DNA of 64,000 bases from Polynucleobacter necessarius (GCA_900095165.1 LT606947.1:186001-250000), one strand, 5' to 3'. Counted from the first letter of the stretch, positions 7,846 through 17,139 are shown. Notes: generated by a model from the sequence alone, not told the origin. Numbers and translations are program-made.

Positions 7846-8390
7846 TGTTCTTGATTGCGCCAGATTTCTGGAGTGATGGTGACTTGACCCATATCCGAAG
7901 AAATGTACGCCTCCCCATCTTGAATGTTGACATGCAGAACCATGCTGCGCTCCACTAGCTTGTTGAGCTCTTTAGCTTGTTCAGATGGAATGGAGATCAT
8001 CTGAAGGTTGCGAGCGCGGGTCAGCCTATTGGCAATTCCATCCCACCAAATTTTGCTAGTGTGCCCATCATAGCAATAGACGATAACTTGATCGGATCGA
8101 CCGCAGGCTTTGAGAATGCGTCGTTCATCTGGTTGGCCTACTTCAATCCAAAGCTTGATAGCATCTGTCAGGTCCTTAACCCAGAGGTCAGGCTCATCGG
8201 TATCGCTTAAGCCCTTGGTAAAGGCCAAATCTTCTTGAGCTTGCAAGGCAAAAGCGATGATACGAACCATCATCCGCTCTTCAGTCTCAGAGGGGTGCTT
8301 GGCGATAGTGAGGGAATGACTGCCGTAATAGTGGCGATCAGAGTCAGCGACGTGGAGGTCGGCTTTGTGGATAGTTGCGCGTAGAGCCAT
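7842..8390 (-). CDS. yaeQ: YaeQ family protein
   Basis: This 182-residue protein starts MALRATIHKADLHVADSDR and has the ERMMVRIIAFALQAQEDL, DEPDLWVKDLT and IEVGQPDERR blocks characteristic of YaeQ, a family with a PD-(D/E)XK-like fold and no firmly assigned activity. Length is normal for the family. The stop overlaps the PIN-gene start by four bases, implying translational coupling. Confidence 0.9.
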   Translation of the reverse strand: MALRATIHKADLHVADSDRHYYGSHSLTIAKHPSETEERMMVRIIAFALQAQEDLAFTKGLSDTDEPDLWVKDLTDAIKLWIEVGQPDERRILKACGRSDQVIVYCYDGHTSKIWWDGIANRLTRARNLQMISIPSEQAKELNKLVERSMVLHVNIQDGEAYISSDMGQVTITPEIWRNQEQ

Positions 8391-8479
8391 GGCGCATTAT
8401 CGCCTTTAATAAGGGGTAATCGGTATCTCCCAGTATTATTTAGAAAATTGCCCTGATTTACTGTGTATCGTAGAGCCCC

Positions 8480-10090
8480 ATGATCCGTATTACCGAACTT
8501 CGCCTGCCTATTAGCCATGCCCCCGAGGCATTGGAGGAGGCAATCTTGAAGCGCTTAAATATTCAAGCTCAAGACTTGATTCGGGTCGATGTGTTTAAGC
8601 GCAGCTACGATGCCAGAAAAAATGTCGCTCTTGCGTTTATCTATACCGTCGATTTATCTGTACGGGATGAAGAAAAATTGCTTAAGCAATTTTCGAATGA
8701 CATTCACGTAAGACCATCCCCAGATACAAGTTACCACTTTGTGGTAAACGCATCGCAAGTTCAGGGTGCAAGCTTTGAACGTCCTGTCGTCATTGGATTT
8801 GGCCCTTGTGGAATTTTTGCCGCCTTAGTACTGGCGCAGATGGGCTTTAAACCCATCGTATTAGAACGTGGCAAACAAGTGCGTGAGCGCACGCAAGATA
8901 CTTGGGGCTTATGGCGTAAGAATGTCCTTAACCCAGAATCCAATGTGCAGTTTGGTGAGGGTGGTGCAGGTACGTTCTCGGATGGCAAGCTCTATAGTCA
9001 AATTAAAGACCCGAGGTTTTACGGTCGTAAGGTCATCACTGAATTTATTAAAGCGGGCGCCCCAGAAGAAATTCGTTATGTGGCTAAGCCGCACATTGGA
9101 ACCTTCCGATTGGTGGGCGTTGTCGAAAGAATGCGTCAAGAAATTATTGAACTTGGTGGAGAAATTCGCTTTTCACAAAAGGTCATTGGTTTTGATATTC
9201 AGAATGATCAAATTTCTGGAGTCAAGATTGAGGGGCATCCAGATTTATCTGCTAACCATGTAGTGCTGGCTCTAGGACATAGTGCTCGCGATACCTTTGA
9301 GGCATTGCATGCAGCCGGTGTCTATATGGAGGCAAAACCCTTTTCAGTAGGCTTCCGAATCGAACATCCCCAGTCCTTGATCGATAAAGCACGCTTAGGC
9401 CCGCACGCAGGTAACGAGCTCATAGGCGCTGCGGATTACAAGTTAGTGCACCACGCCAAGAATGGCCGCGCAGTCTATAGTTTTTGTATGTGCCCAGGCG
9501 GAACGGTAGTTGCCGCAACCTCTGAGCCAAATCGTGTCGTGACTAATGGGATGAGTCAGTATTCTCGTAGTGAGCGTAATGCCAATGCTGGCATTGTTGT
9601 TGGCATTACCCCTGAAGACTATCCTGGCGGTCCGCTAGCAGGCATTGAGTTTCAAAGGGCTTTAGAGTCTAAGGCGTATGAATTAGGAGGATCTAGCTAC
9701 GAAGCCCCCGGTCAATTGGTGGGTGACTTCTTGGCCGGCAAGACTTCTACAGACTTTGGCTCTGTAATCCCATCTTATAAACCCGGTGTTCACCTGACGG
9801 ATCTTGCCGATGCTTTGCCTGCTTATGCAATTGAGGCGATTCGAGAGGCGATCCCGGCTTTTGAAAAGCAGATCAAAGGTTTTTCGATGAAAGATGTGGT
9901 CTTGACTGGAGTCGAAACGCGCACCTCTTCCCCTTTGCGCATTACTCGTGGCACTGACTTTCAAAGTCTAAATATCAAAGGTCTTTATCCTGCAGGTGAG
10001 GGTGCTGGTTATGCCGGTGGAATCTTGTCTGCTGGAGTTGATGGGATTAAAGTAGCGGAAGCGGTAGCGCTCGACTACCTTTCCAAATAA
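8480..10090 (+). CDS. NAD(P)/FAD-dependent oxidoreductase (COG2509-type dehydrogenase)
   Basis: This 536-residue protein has an N-terminal extension of about 90 residues, then a Rossmann FAD-binding motif (VIGFGPCGIFAALVLAQMG) leading to LERG. The C-terminal FAD motif is GEGAGYAGGILSAGVDG. Between lie FGEGGAGTFSDGKLYSQI and GHSARDTFEALHAAG, all typical of the uncharacterised FAD-dependent dehydrogenases of COG2509. It is probably cytosolic; the substrate is unknown. hemN follows 19 bases downstream, so the two may share a transcript, though the functional link is unclear. Confidence 0.9.
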   Translation: MIRITELRLPISHAPEALEEAILKRLNIQAQDLIRVDVFKRSYDARKNVALAFIYTVDLSVRDEEKLLKQFSNDIHVRPSPDTSYHFVVNASQVQGASFERPVVIGFGPCGIFAALVLAQMGFKPIVLERGKQVRERTQDTWGLWRKNVLNPESNVQFGEGGAGTFSDGKLYSQIKDPRFYGRKVITEFIKAGAPEEIRYVAKPHIGTFRLVGVVERMRQEIIELGGEIRFSQKVIGFDIQNDQISGVKIEGHPDLSANHVVLALGHSARDTFEALHAAGVYMEAKPFSVGFRIEHPQSLIDKARLGPHAGNELIGAADYKLVHHAKNGRAVYSFCMCPGGTVVAATSEPNRVVTNGMSQYSRSERNANAGIVVGITPEDYPGGPLAGIEFQRALESKAYELGGSSYEAPGQLVGDFLAGKTSTDFGSVIPSYKPGVHLTDLADALPAYAIEAIREAIPAFEKQIKGFSMKDVVLTGVETRTSSPLRITRGTDFQSLNIKGLYPAGEGAGYAGGILSAGVDGIKVAEAVALDYLSK

Positions 10091-10109
10091 TTCAATAGGC
10101 CGATTTCCG

Positions 10110-11525
10110 ATGAGCTCTGTAGTGTCTGCATCCATCCCAGCTGAAAAAGAAGTACTTTTTCATCCGGAGCTATTACAGAAGTTTGATATCAATGGGCCAC
10201 GCTATACCTCCTACCCGAGCGCCGATCGCTTTCACAATGAGTTTTGTGAGTCTGATTATTTAGGCGCTTTGCAGCGTGTGGCTAAAGTCAATGAGCCACT
10301 ATCCCTGTATTTTCATTTACCGTTCTGCCCCAATATTTGTTATTACTGTGGTTGCAACAAAATCATTACCAAAGACCACGGTCGGAGTGCTAAGTACATC
10401 AAATATTTGGCGAAAGAGATGGCAATGGTTTGCGCGGCTATGGGTGCGCAGAAAAAAATACCGGTAACTCAACTGCATTGGGGTGGCGGCACGCCAACAT
10501 TTTTATCTCACGAAGAGATGATTGAGTTGATGCACCATACACGTGAGCATTTCGATCTACTTCCTGGTGGCGAATGCTCGATCGAGATAGATCCGCGACG
10601 AGTAACTGAGGCGGATATTGCCTTATTAGCTGAGCTGGGATTTAACCGCATCAGTCTTGGGGTGCAAGGCTTTAATCTCGAAGTTCAGGAAGCCGTGCAT
10701 CGCGTACAGACCATTGAAGAGACTCAGGCCGTAATGGATTGGTCTAGAAAATATGGATTTAAATCTAGGAGCGTTGATTTGATCTATGGCTTACCAAAGC
10801 AAACGCCTGAGACTTTTAAAGAAACTGTTGATGCTGTTCTGAAAATGAACCCTGACCGCCTATCGGTTTACAACTATGCCCATTTGCCGCACATCTTCAA
10901 ACCACAGCGCAGAATTGCTGAAGCGGATTTATCAGGAGCTGCAGATAAGTTAGACATTCTGTTGAACACGATAGCAAAACTAGGCGAAGCAGGTTATGTA
11001 TTTATTGGCATGGATCACTTTGCCAAGCCCGATGATGAGTTGGCAATTGCGCAAAAAGAAGGCAAACTTCATCGCAATTTTCAAGGTTATTCCACGCAAG
11101 CTGAGTGCGATCTCTTGGCTTTTGGGATTTCCTCTATTGGTAAGGTAGACGATAGCTACTCCCAAAATGTTCGCACTCTCGATGAGCACTATGCTGCTAT
11201 TGATCATGGCCATTTGCCCACACTTCGTGGCCTGCAGCTGGACAAGAATGACTTGCTACGCCGTGAATTAATCGGTGAGCTGATGTGTCAATTTGCTTTG
11301 GATACTGAGCTGTTTGCCAAATCCCATCAAATCGAATTCTCAAGTTACTTCAAGATAGAAATTGAGGAGCTAAAGCACCTAGAGGAGGCCGGCCTCCTAG
11401 AGTGGCAGGGCGCTAAGATGGTTGTACCGATCAAAGGCAGACTATTAGCTAGGCGCGTGGCCATGACCTTTGATCGCCATCTGAGGGAATCCCAGGCCAA
11501 GGGTACTTATTCCAAAGTTCTTTAA
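10110..11525 (+). CDS. hemN: Oxygen-independent coproporphyrinogen III oxidase
   Basis: This 471-residue radical-SAM enzyme shows the HemN cluster motif FCPNICYYCGCN (CxxxCxxC plus the extra HemN Cys), preceded by YFHLPF, then HWGGGTPTFLS and SIEIDPRRVT. It converts coproporphyrinogen III to protoporphyrinogen IX without O2, allowing heme synthesis at low oxygen. The GPRYTSYPSADRF start region is characteristic of HemN and not HemW. I see no FNR box directly before it, but two perfect ones follow the gene in front of ompW. Intact and full length. Confidence 0.95.
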   Translation: MSSVVSASIPAEKEVLFHPELLQKFDINGPRYTSYPSADRFHNEFCESDYLGALQRVAKVNEPLSLYFHLPFCPNICYYCGCNKIITKDHGRSAKYIKYLAKEMAMVCAAMGAQKKIPVTQLHWGGGTPTFLSHEEMIELMHHTREHFDLLPGGECSIEIDPRRVTEADIALLAELGFNRISLGVQGFNLEVQEAVHRVQTIEETQAVMDWSRKYGFKSRSVDLIYGLPKQTPETFKETVDAVLKMNPDRLSVYNYAHLPHIFKPQRRIAEADLSGAADKLDILLNTIAKLGEAGYVFIGMDHFAKPDDELAIAQKEGKLHRNFQGYSTQAECDLLAFGISSIGKVDDSYSQNVRTLDEHYAAIDHGHLPTLRGLQLDKNDLLRRELIGELMCQFALDTELFAKSHQIEFSSYFKIEIEELKHLEEAGLLEWQGAKMVVPIKGRLLARRVAMTFDRHLRESQAKGTYSKVL

Positions 11526-11552
11526 TCAAACAAGCACCAAAAAATGATCGAT

Positions 11553-11566
11553 TTGATCTAGATCAA
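11553..11566 (+). promoter_or_regulatory. FNR/Anr box, distal site of ompW promoter
   Basis: TTGATCTAGATCAA is a perfect match to the FNR/Anr consensus TTGAT-N4-ATCAA. It lies 27 bases after the hemN stop and about 137 bases before the ompW start. It could act on ompW together with the second box 72 bases downstream. Confidence 0.75.
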
Positions 11567-11624
11567 AAACACGCTAAAACTGTGTTGCTTTTAAACCAAT
11601 AAAAAATTTCAGCACTCCATGAAT

Positions 11625-11638
11625 TTGATTTGCATCAA
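11625..11638 (+). promoter_or_regulatory. FNR/Anr box, proximal site of ompW promoter
   Basis: TTGATTTGCATCAA is a second perfect TTGAT-N4-ATCAA site, 64 bases before the ompW start codon. Its centre (11631.5) is 72 bases from that of the first box. If it were a class II activator site, transcription would start near 11673. Confidence 0.75.
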
Positions 11639-11702
11639 ATTCAAACCCCAGATTCAATTTGAAAATGGATCCATCAAATTGATAACAGAAAAGGGGTACA
11701 TC

Positions 11703-12326
11703 ATGCGCATTAAAACTCTATTAGCCGCAATGGCAGCAGTAGCTTCATTAGCTCCAGTCGCAGTTCAAGCTCAATCTTCAAGCGAGAACCCATGGATAGT
11801 TCGTGTGCGCGCTGTTGATTTGCTATGGAACAATGGCCAGACTGGTGCTGTTCAAACATTGGACGTAAAAGCTAAGGATCAAATCATTCCTGAGTTTGAT
11901 GTCTCCTATTTCTTCACTAAAAATATTGCTGCTGAGTTAGTGTTGACTTATCCGCAAAGTATCCAAATTGATACTGGTAGTAATAAGCTGGGCACGATCA
12001 AAGCGCTTCCGCCATCATTAGTTCTTCAGTATCACTTTACTGAGTTTGGCGCCTTTAAGCCTTATGTTGGTGCTGGTGTTAATTACACAATATTTAGCAG
12101 TCGCAATAATTTGGGCGGTGGCACATACTCTGTTGACAGTTCTAGTGTTGGTGCTGTTGGTCAAATTGGTATGGACTATATGTTTGATAAAAACTGGGGT
12201 CTAAACGTTGATTTGAAATATGCAACGATGTCGACTAATGTTTCTAGTCCTGCGTATGGTCCAACTGCAGGCAAGCTGACTCTTAATCCATGGATGCCGG
12301 CTGTCGGTGTTACTTATAAGTTCTAA
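11703..12326 (+). CDS. ompW: OmpW family outer membrane protein
   Basis: From ATG 11703 the product is 207 residues with a clear signal peptide (MRIKTLLAAMAAVASLAPVA, cleavage after VQAQ). The mature part has the OmpW pattern: NPWIVRVRAVD, ELVLTYPQ, LPPSLVLQYHF, FKPYVGAGVNYT, and a terminal aromatic (GVTYKF) as in outer-membrane barrels. OmpW is an eight-stranded porin-like barrel linked to small hydrophobic compounds and to anaerobic adaptation. An AAAAGGGG Shine-Dalgarno precedes the start. Upstream in-frame starts fall inside the FNR-box region and are rejected. Two perfect FNR boxes suggest oxygen-dependent expression. Confidence 0.9.
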   Translation: MRIKTLLAAMAAVASLAPVAVQAQSSSENPWIVRVRAVDLLWNNGQTGAVQTLDVKAKDQIIPEFDVSYFFTKNIAAELVLTYPQSIQIDTGSNKLGTIKALPPSLVLQYHFTEFGAFKPYVGAGVNYTIFSSRNNLGGGTYSVDSSSVGAVGQIGMDYMFDKNWGLNVDLKYATMSTNVSSPAYGPTAGKLTLNPWMPAVGVTYKF

Positions 12327-12351
12327 GAATTTAGTTCTTAGTGCTTGAGAT

Positions 12352-12378
12352 AGGAACCTTTAGGGCTCCTATTTTTTT
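12352..12378 (+). terminator. Rho-independent terminator after ompW
   Basis: AGGAACC pairs with GGCTCCT (one mismatch) and is followed by TATTTTTTT, a standard intrinsic terminator 26 bases after the ompW stop. A smaller hairpin (TAAGAA/TTCTTA) lies between. Confidence 0.75.
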
Positions 12379-12387
12379 GCCTACTGT

Positions 12388-12984
12388 TTATTGAATGAGA
12401 TGATCGATTAGTTTTTCAAACTTAGCTTCATCAAAGTGCAAATTGTCAAAGCGCTGTAATGCCGCATGTTCTGGCGGTTCCACTCTCCGTTTGACATATT
12501 GCTCCCAGTGCTTTAGTTTATATTCATCCCTTGGGTCTGCACGCTTCTCCATGCGATGCTTCGCCTCGCTCTCATCCAAATCAATCTAGGCTAACCTGAC
12601 ACTCGATACGCTGGGCACTCCTAGCTCTTCGGGCTTGAACATTCGACCACTTTGGATTTCATTTGAAAAAGGACCCACAAGAATGACATTGACGCCAAGC
12701 TGTAGATTTTCTTTAGCGATGGCGATCAATCCAGCATATTCCCAATCTCTGAGGTTTTGAAGATAGTAGGGGCTATCGCGATCATTTGGATTGTTGGTGG
12801 TGAGCTCCATGACATGGGCGCTATAGGCTCCGTACACCGTATCTTTATCCAAAAAGAAAAAGTCTTCGCCAGTTTTCTCAATAATTAGAGGCAAAGCTTT
12901 TTTGGCTAAAGTGGTTTTGCCAGTGCCAGCATGGCCAGCAAAGAGGATAAGTCGTGGAGCGGCAGGGCTAAGCTTACAAGTCAT
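12388..12984 (-). pseudogene. P-loop kinase-like ATPase gene with internal stop
   Basis: Start ATG 12984. The N-terminal half has a Walker A (AGHAGTGKTTLAKK) and reads through LVGPFSNEI to VSSVRLA, where TAG at 12588-12586 stops it. The same frame resumes immediately as IDLDESEAKHRMEKR and DPRDEYKLKHWEQY, the lid and C-terminal part of a small-molecule or nucleotide kinase of the AAA/zeta-toxin-like P-loop group. TAG most simply replaced TGG (Trp). The lesion is a substitution and removes the lid region, so the product is probably inactive. Family substrate unknown. Confidence 0.75.
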
Positions 12985-13085
12985 TTATCTCTTTATTTGG
13001 AGGTGTTGCCTAAGTAAATTCTACTTCTCAATTCCATGTTTATTGGAAATATTCCCGCTTTGCGTGAAGTGGCGATAATGTCGCC

Positions 13086-15005
13086 ATGGCTTTAATCGTA
13101 CTCACTGACGCAAAACTGGCTTTTGGCCACGTTGACCTCCTCGCAAATACTGCTTTCTCATTGGAATCTGGGGAGCGGGTTGGCTTAATTGGCCGTAATG
13201 GCACAGGCAAATCCTCTTTATTAAAGATCTTAGCCGGCATAGAAAAAATGGATGATGGTTTGCTGCAATATCAGCAAGGCCTCCGAATTGTCTATGTTCC
13301 GCAAGAGCCCATATTTGAGGCTGAGGAGACTGTATTTGATGCGGTATCCAAGGGTGTGGCACAAGCTAAGGCCCTGCGTGAAGAATATGAAGCTCTCAGT
13401 ATCGGGGAGTGGGATGATGTAGCTCACCATCGCTTAGACGAAGTGCAATCTCAGTTAGAGGCCTTAAGTTGCTGGAATTGGGAGCAACGCGTTCATGAAA
13501 CTTTAGATCGCCTGCATTTAGATGCTGAAGTGAAGATTAATACTTTATCAGGCGGAACTAAGAAGCGTATTGCATTAGCTCGTGCTCTAGTGGAGATGCC
13601 TGATGTATTGCTATTAGATGAGCCTACTAATCATCTAGATTTAGATTTGATTTCTTGGTTAGAAGATTTGCTCAAAGAGTACAAAGGTTCCGTAATTCTG
13701 ATTACCCATGATCGCGCCTTCTTAGATAACGTCTGCACGCAGATTGTGGAGCTCGATCGCGGTATTCTACGCACTTATCCAGGTAATTTCTCGGCGTATG
13801 AGGTATTAAAAGATCAAGAAATGAATTCCGAGTCCTTGGCCAATGCGCGGGCGGATAAATTACTTGCTCAAGAAGAGGTCTGGATTCGTAAAGGGGTTGA
13901 GGCAAGACGTACCCGCAGCGTTGCTCGTATAGCCCGTCTTGAAGCCCTTCGCACAACACGCTCGCAGAGACGTGATGCTGTTGGGCAGGTCAAGCTTGCA
14001 GTTTCAGCTGGAGATAGAAGCGGCAAGATTGTTGCCGATCTTCAGAATGCGTCCAAGTCTTACGATCGCCCGATTGTGAAAGATTTCACAGCAACGATTT
14101 TGCGTGGTGATAAAGTCGGCCTACTTGGCCCTAACGGCGCCGGCAAAACTACGCTACTTAAATTAATTCTCGGAACGATAGCTCCAGACTCTGGTACGGC
14201 AACGATGGGCACTCGTATTGAAGTGGCTTATTTTGACCAGATGCGCGAAGGCCTTGATCTCAATGCTTCACTCGAGGATTACATCAGCCCAGGTAGTGAG
14301 TGGATTGAAATTAATGGAAATAAGAAACACGTTAAGAGCTATTTAAGTGATTTCTTATTCGCACCAGAGCGCACCAATTCACCGGTAAGCACTTTGTCTG
14401 GTGGAGAGCGCAATCGCTTATTGTTAGCGCGTTTATTTGCTAGACCAGCAAACGTCTTAGTTCTGGATGAGCCAACCAACGACTTAGATATCGATACTCT
14501 TGATTTGCTCGAGCAATTATTGCAGGGCTATAAAGGTACTGTGTTCTTGGTCAGTCATGATCGTTACTTCTTGGATAACGTAGTTACCAGCATCATTGCC
14601 AATGAGGGTGATGGATTCTGGCGTGAATATGAGGGTGGCTACGAGGATTGGAAAATTCAGAAAGCGCGCTCGGATAAGATTCGTGCGGCCAATAGTGGCG
14701 TTAAGTCTGAGCCAAAGCCAGAGGTAAAGATTGAGCCTAAAGTTGAAGCCAAGCCAGTAGCCGCAAAGAGTGGGGTGCAAAAACTCAATGGCAAAGAGCG
14801 TCAAGAATTAGAGGCTTTGCCATTACAGATCGAAAATTTGGAAACAGAGCAAGCGGATATTGGTATTGCTATGAGCAACCCCGATCTCTATAAAAATGAG
14901 CCTGAATTGGCTGCCAGTATGCAAGCACGCCTGTCTGAAATCACTGCCGATCTAGATATCAAACTACAACGCTGGGGGTTGCTTTTAAGTCGCTCAGAGT
15001 CTTAA
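13086..15005 (+). CDS. uup: ABC-F family ATPase Uup
   Basis: This 639-residue soluble protein has two ABC cassettes: Walker A GRNGTGKSSLLK with signature LSGGTKKRIALARAL and LLLDEPTNHLDL, then GPNGAGKTTLLK with LSGGERNRLLLARLF and VLDEPTNDLD. A linker lies between them and a C-terminal coiled coil follows a KPEVK-rich hinge. No membrane segments are present. This arrangement is Uup, an ABC-F protein linked to ribosome or DNA-structure maintenance and to reduced transposon excision. Intact and full length. Confidence 0.9.
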   Translation: MALIVLTDAKLAFGHVDLLANTAFSLESGERVGLIGRNGTGKSSLLKILAGIEKMDDGLLQYQQGLRIVYVPQEPIFEAEETVFDAVSKGVAQAKALREEYEALSIGEWDDVAHHRLDEVQSQLEALSCWNWEQRVHETLDRLHLDAEVKINTLSGGTKKRIALARALVEMPDVLLLDEPTNHLDLDLISWLEDLLKEYKGSVILITHDRAFLDNVCTQIVELDRGILRTYPGNFSAYEVLKDQEMNSESLANARADKLLAQEEVWIRKGVEARRTRSVARIARLEALRTTRSQRRDAVGQVKLAVSAGDRSGKIVADLQNASKSYDRPIVKDFTATILRGDKVGLLGPNGAGKTTLLKLILGTIAPDSGTATMGTRIEVAYFDQMREGLDLNASLEDYISPGSEWIEINGNKKHVKSYLSDFLFAPERTNSPVSTLSGGERNRLLLARLFARPANVLVLDEPTNDLDIDTLDLLEQLLQGYKGTVFLVSHDRYFLDNVVTSIIANEGDGFWREYEGGYEDWKIQKARSDKIRAANSGVKSEPKPEVKIEPKVEAKPVAAKSGVQKLNGKERQELEALPLQIENLETEQADIGIAMSNPDLYKNEPELAASMQARLSEITADLDIKLQRWGLLLSRSES

Positions 15006-15025
15006 GTTAATTTAACTAGCTTAGT

Positions 15026-15697
15026 TTATGGCTTGCTGAGCACCATGGTCAAAAACCTAGAAATATCTACAAGCTGATCTGGATGAAGAGAGTGTTCCAT
15101 TGGGTAGGTATTCCAGTCCACTTGATAGCCTAATTTTTCTAGGGCATCAACTGAGGCTTCTGCCCGATCTAGAGTGATCACGGCATCCCAAACACCATGT
15201 GCCATAAAAATAGAGGTCTTGCGATTGGCCTGGCTTCTCTCGAGTGCTAGTGAATTTGCAAGAGGTAGGTAGCCTGACAGCGCCATGATTCCAGCAAGCC
15301 CATGTGGAAAGCGTAGGCCCACTTGCAAGGACATAGCACAACCCTGTGAGAAGTCAGCTAAAACAATATTTTCATAGGCAACACCACGGCTTGCCTCTTG
15401 TTCAATTAATTCCGAGATTGCCGCTGCTGATTTATGAATGCCGGCAAGATCTTCGCGGGCGTTGATAGTTCTTTCGGTAATGTCATACCAGGCTGGCATA
15501 ACATAGCCGCCATTGATCGTGACGGCCATAGAAGGCGCGCTTGGAAAAATAAATCGAATGGCAGGGCATTCAGACAGATTGAGTTGTGGAATGGTGGGTA
15601 CAAAGTCATTGCCATCAGCCCCTAGTCCGTGAAGCCAAATAACAGCCGCAATTGGATTGGGAGCGGTTTCAATTTCGATGCAAGGCAATTTGGTCAT
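15026..15697 (-). CDS. Carboxylesterase/phospholipase-type alpha/beta hydrolase, altered nucleophile elbow
   Basis: This 223-residue protein matches the small carboxylesterase/lysophospholipase family: AAVIWLHGLGADGNDFVP, IRFIFPSAP, GGYVMPAWYDI, catalytic Asp region GVWDAVI and catalytic His in YPMEHSLHP. The nucleophile elbow, normally GFSQG, reads DFSQG: codon GAC stands where GGC is expected. The first position of G-x-S-x-G must be small for the tight turn, so activity may be reduced or lost although the frame is intact. It converges on uup and sits next to cbpM on the same strand. Confidence 0.8.
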   Translation of the reverse strand: MTKLPCIEIETAPNPIAAVIWLHGLGADGNDFVPTIPQLNLSECPAIRFIFPSAPSMAVTINGGYVMPAWYDITERTINAREDLAGIHKSAAAISELIEQEASRGVAYENIVLADFSQGCAMSLQVGLRFPHGLAGIMALSGYLPLANSLALERSQANRKTSIFMAHGVWDAVITLDRAEASVDALEKLGYQVDWNTYPMEHSLHPDQLVDISRFLTMVLSKP

Positions 15698-15704
15698 TTA
15701 TGTT

Positions 15705-16031
15705 TCATCCAAGATTCTGTCGAATTAGTTGGTTTCTAAGGCGACTAATTTCCTCTAGCAGATCGAGTGCTAAAGCAACTCCAGGAGTATTGAGTTCCAG
15801 GTCATGAGTCAGGCGTGCGGCAGTCTTTGCGCGCTTAAGAGATTCTCCGCTAAATCGCCAGTCTTCAGGGCTTGATCCGGCGGGACTGAGAACGCCCTCC
15901 GATACCCAAGACATGATGAGATCCTCTGGTGCCCGTGTGGCTTGCGAAATCTCCACAATGCTCATATGCACTTCTTCTTCAACAAGGCTACCTTCAATCC
16001 AGGTGATTTGTGTTTGTGTCATGTTCATCAT
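15705..16031 (-). CDS. cbpM: Chaperone modulator CbpM
   Basis: The product is about 108 residues with a MerR-like helix-turn-helix (VHMSIVEISQATRAPEDLI) and the LALDLLEEISRLRNQL helix of CbpM, which binds the J domain of CbpA and restrains its co-chaperone activity. Its start overlaps the end of cbpA (ATGA); further in-frame ATGs at 16028 and 16022 are also possible starts. The gene is intact while its partner cbpA is frameshifted, so CbpM is probably left without its full-length target. Confidence 0.85.
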   Translation of the reverse strand: MMNMTQTQITWIEGSLVEEEVHMSIVEISQATRAPEDLIMSWVSEGVLSPAGSSPEDWRFSGESLKRAKTAARLTHDLELNTPGVALALDLLEEISRLRNQLIRQNLG

Positions 16032-17007
16032 CCCTTCAGGTGAGTTCTGGGGTTGAAATCAAAAGCTTTCTCTAGTGATTGATAAGCCTCTTTCTGCGCA
16101 TCGGTATCGGCGCTCGGCAAAACAATGTTAGGCACTACGTATAGGTCACCAGCTTCTTTGCTGGGGATTCCTTTTTCTTTGAGTCGCATCTTCCGACCTG
16201 CTGCTGTCCCGGCTGGAATTTTTAATTCCAAAGTAGAGCCTGCAGGGGTCGGGATGTTGACGGTTGTCCCGAGAGCAGCTTCCCATGGGGCTAGTGGCAG
16301 GTCAAGATAAACGTCTTTGCCATCTACGCGGTAAATCGGATTTGGGTGGAAATCAATCTCGAGATATAGGTCACCTGCGGCACCAGTGCCCATGCCCGGT
16401 CCACCTTGACCAGCTAAACGTAAATTTTGTCCGGCCTTAATGCCCTTGGGAATACTGACATCCAGTTTGCGCTCTTGCGTGCTGACATGTCCATTGGCAT
16501 TTTGAGTCGGCATGTGCAGGGCAATAGTGCGTTTTGCGCCATTGTAGGCATCAGCAAGATCAATCAATTTTTAGCGTGATGATCTTGGCCTTTGAAGTCC
16601 ACGCCTTGACGTGGGTTGCTACCACGACCGCCTTGGCGATGTCGACCTCTCCCAAAGAGTGATTCAAAGAATTCACTCTGATCACCTTCATAGCCACCAC
16701 CGAATCCACCGTGACCGCCACCAAAGTTGCCATCGGAATATTCAAATCCTTCGTTCCAGTTTGGTGGTGGAGTGAAGTCTTGACCATTTTTCCAGTTGGC
16801 GCCCATGCGATCGTATGCAGCACGCTTTTCAGTGTCCTTGAGAACAGAATAGGCTTCGCCGACTGCCTTGAATTGTTCTTCTGCACTAGCTTCTTTGTTT
16901 ACGTCCGGGTGGTATTTGCGGGCTAGTTTGCGGTAAGCCGCTTTAATTTCTGCTTCGGTAGCGCCACGCGCCACACCGAGTGTTTCGTAGTAGTCCCTGA
17001 ATTTCAT
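16028..17007 (-). pseudogene. cbpA: cbpA (DnaJ-type curved-DNA-binding co-chaperone), frameshifted
   Basis: ATG 17007 starts a J domain ([23 protein letters not shown] motif in KYHPDVN) and a Gly-rich linker, ending prematurely at TGA near 16564. The DnaJ C-terminal substrate-binding domain continues in the -1 frame from about 16567 (IDLADAYNGAKRTIAL, RLAGQGGPGMGTGAAGDLYLEI) to 16028. One missing base next to an A5 run explains the break. CbpA is a nonessential DnaJ homologue that also binds curved DNA. The remaining J-domain fragment (147 residues) could be made but lacks the client-binding domain. Confidence 0.8.
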
Positions 17008-17139
17008 AATCCCAATGAATTCCTGATTAAATCAATAAACTCAATTCTACAGTCCCCGGCGGCGATTTCTAACTTCTTTCTGACAATGAAAAAGCGGGCA
17101 TTTAGCCAGCTAGCTTCCGATCTTCAGGCGAAGCTGGAA

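Noticed and set aside
7429-8390. VapBC-type toxin-antitoxin pair
   Set aside because: The gene coupled to the PIN protein is yaeQ, not a small antitoxin, and no other small gene lies beside it.
11619-11702. Longer N-terminus of OmpW
   Set aside because: It would place the proximal FNR box inside the gene and put non-signal sequence before a perfect signal peptide at 11703.
16560-16575. Programmed -1 frameshift in cbpA at the A5 run just before TGA
   Set aside because: The local sequence is not an X-XXY-YYZ slippery heptamer, no pseudoknot is apparent, cbpA is not known to use recoding, and many other genes here carry plain indels.
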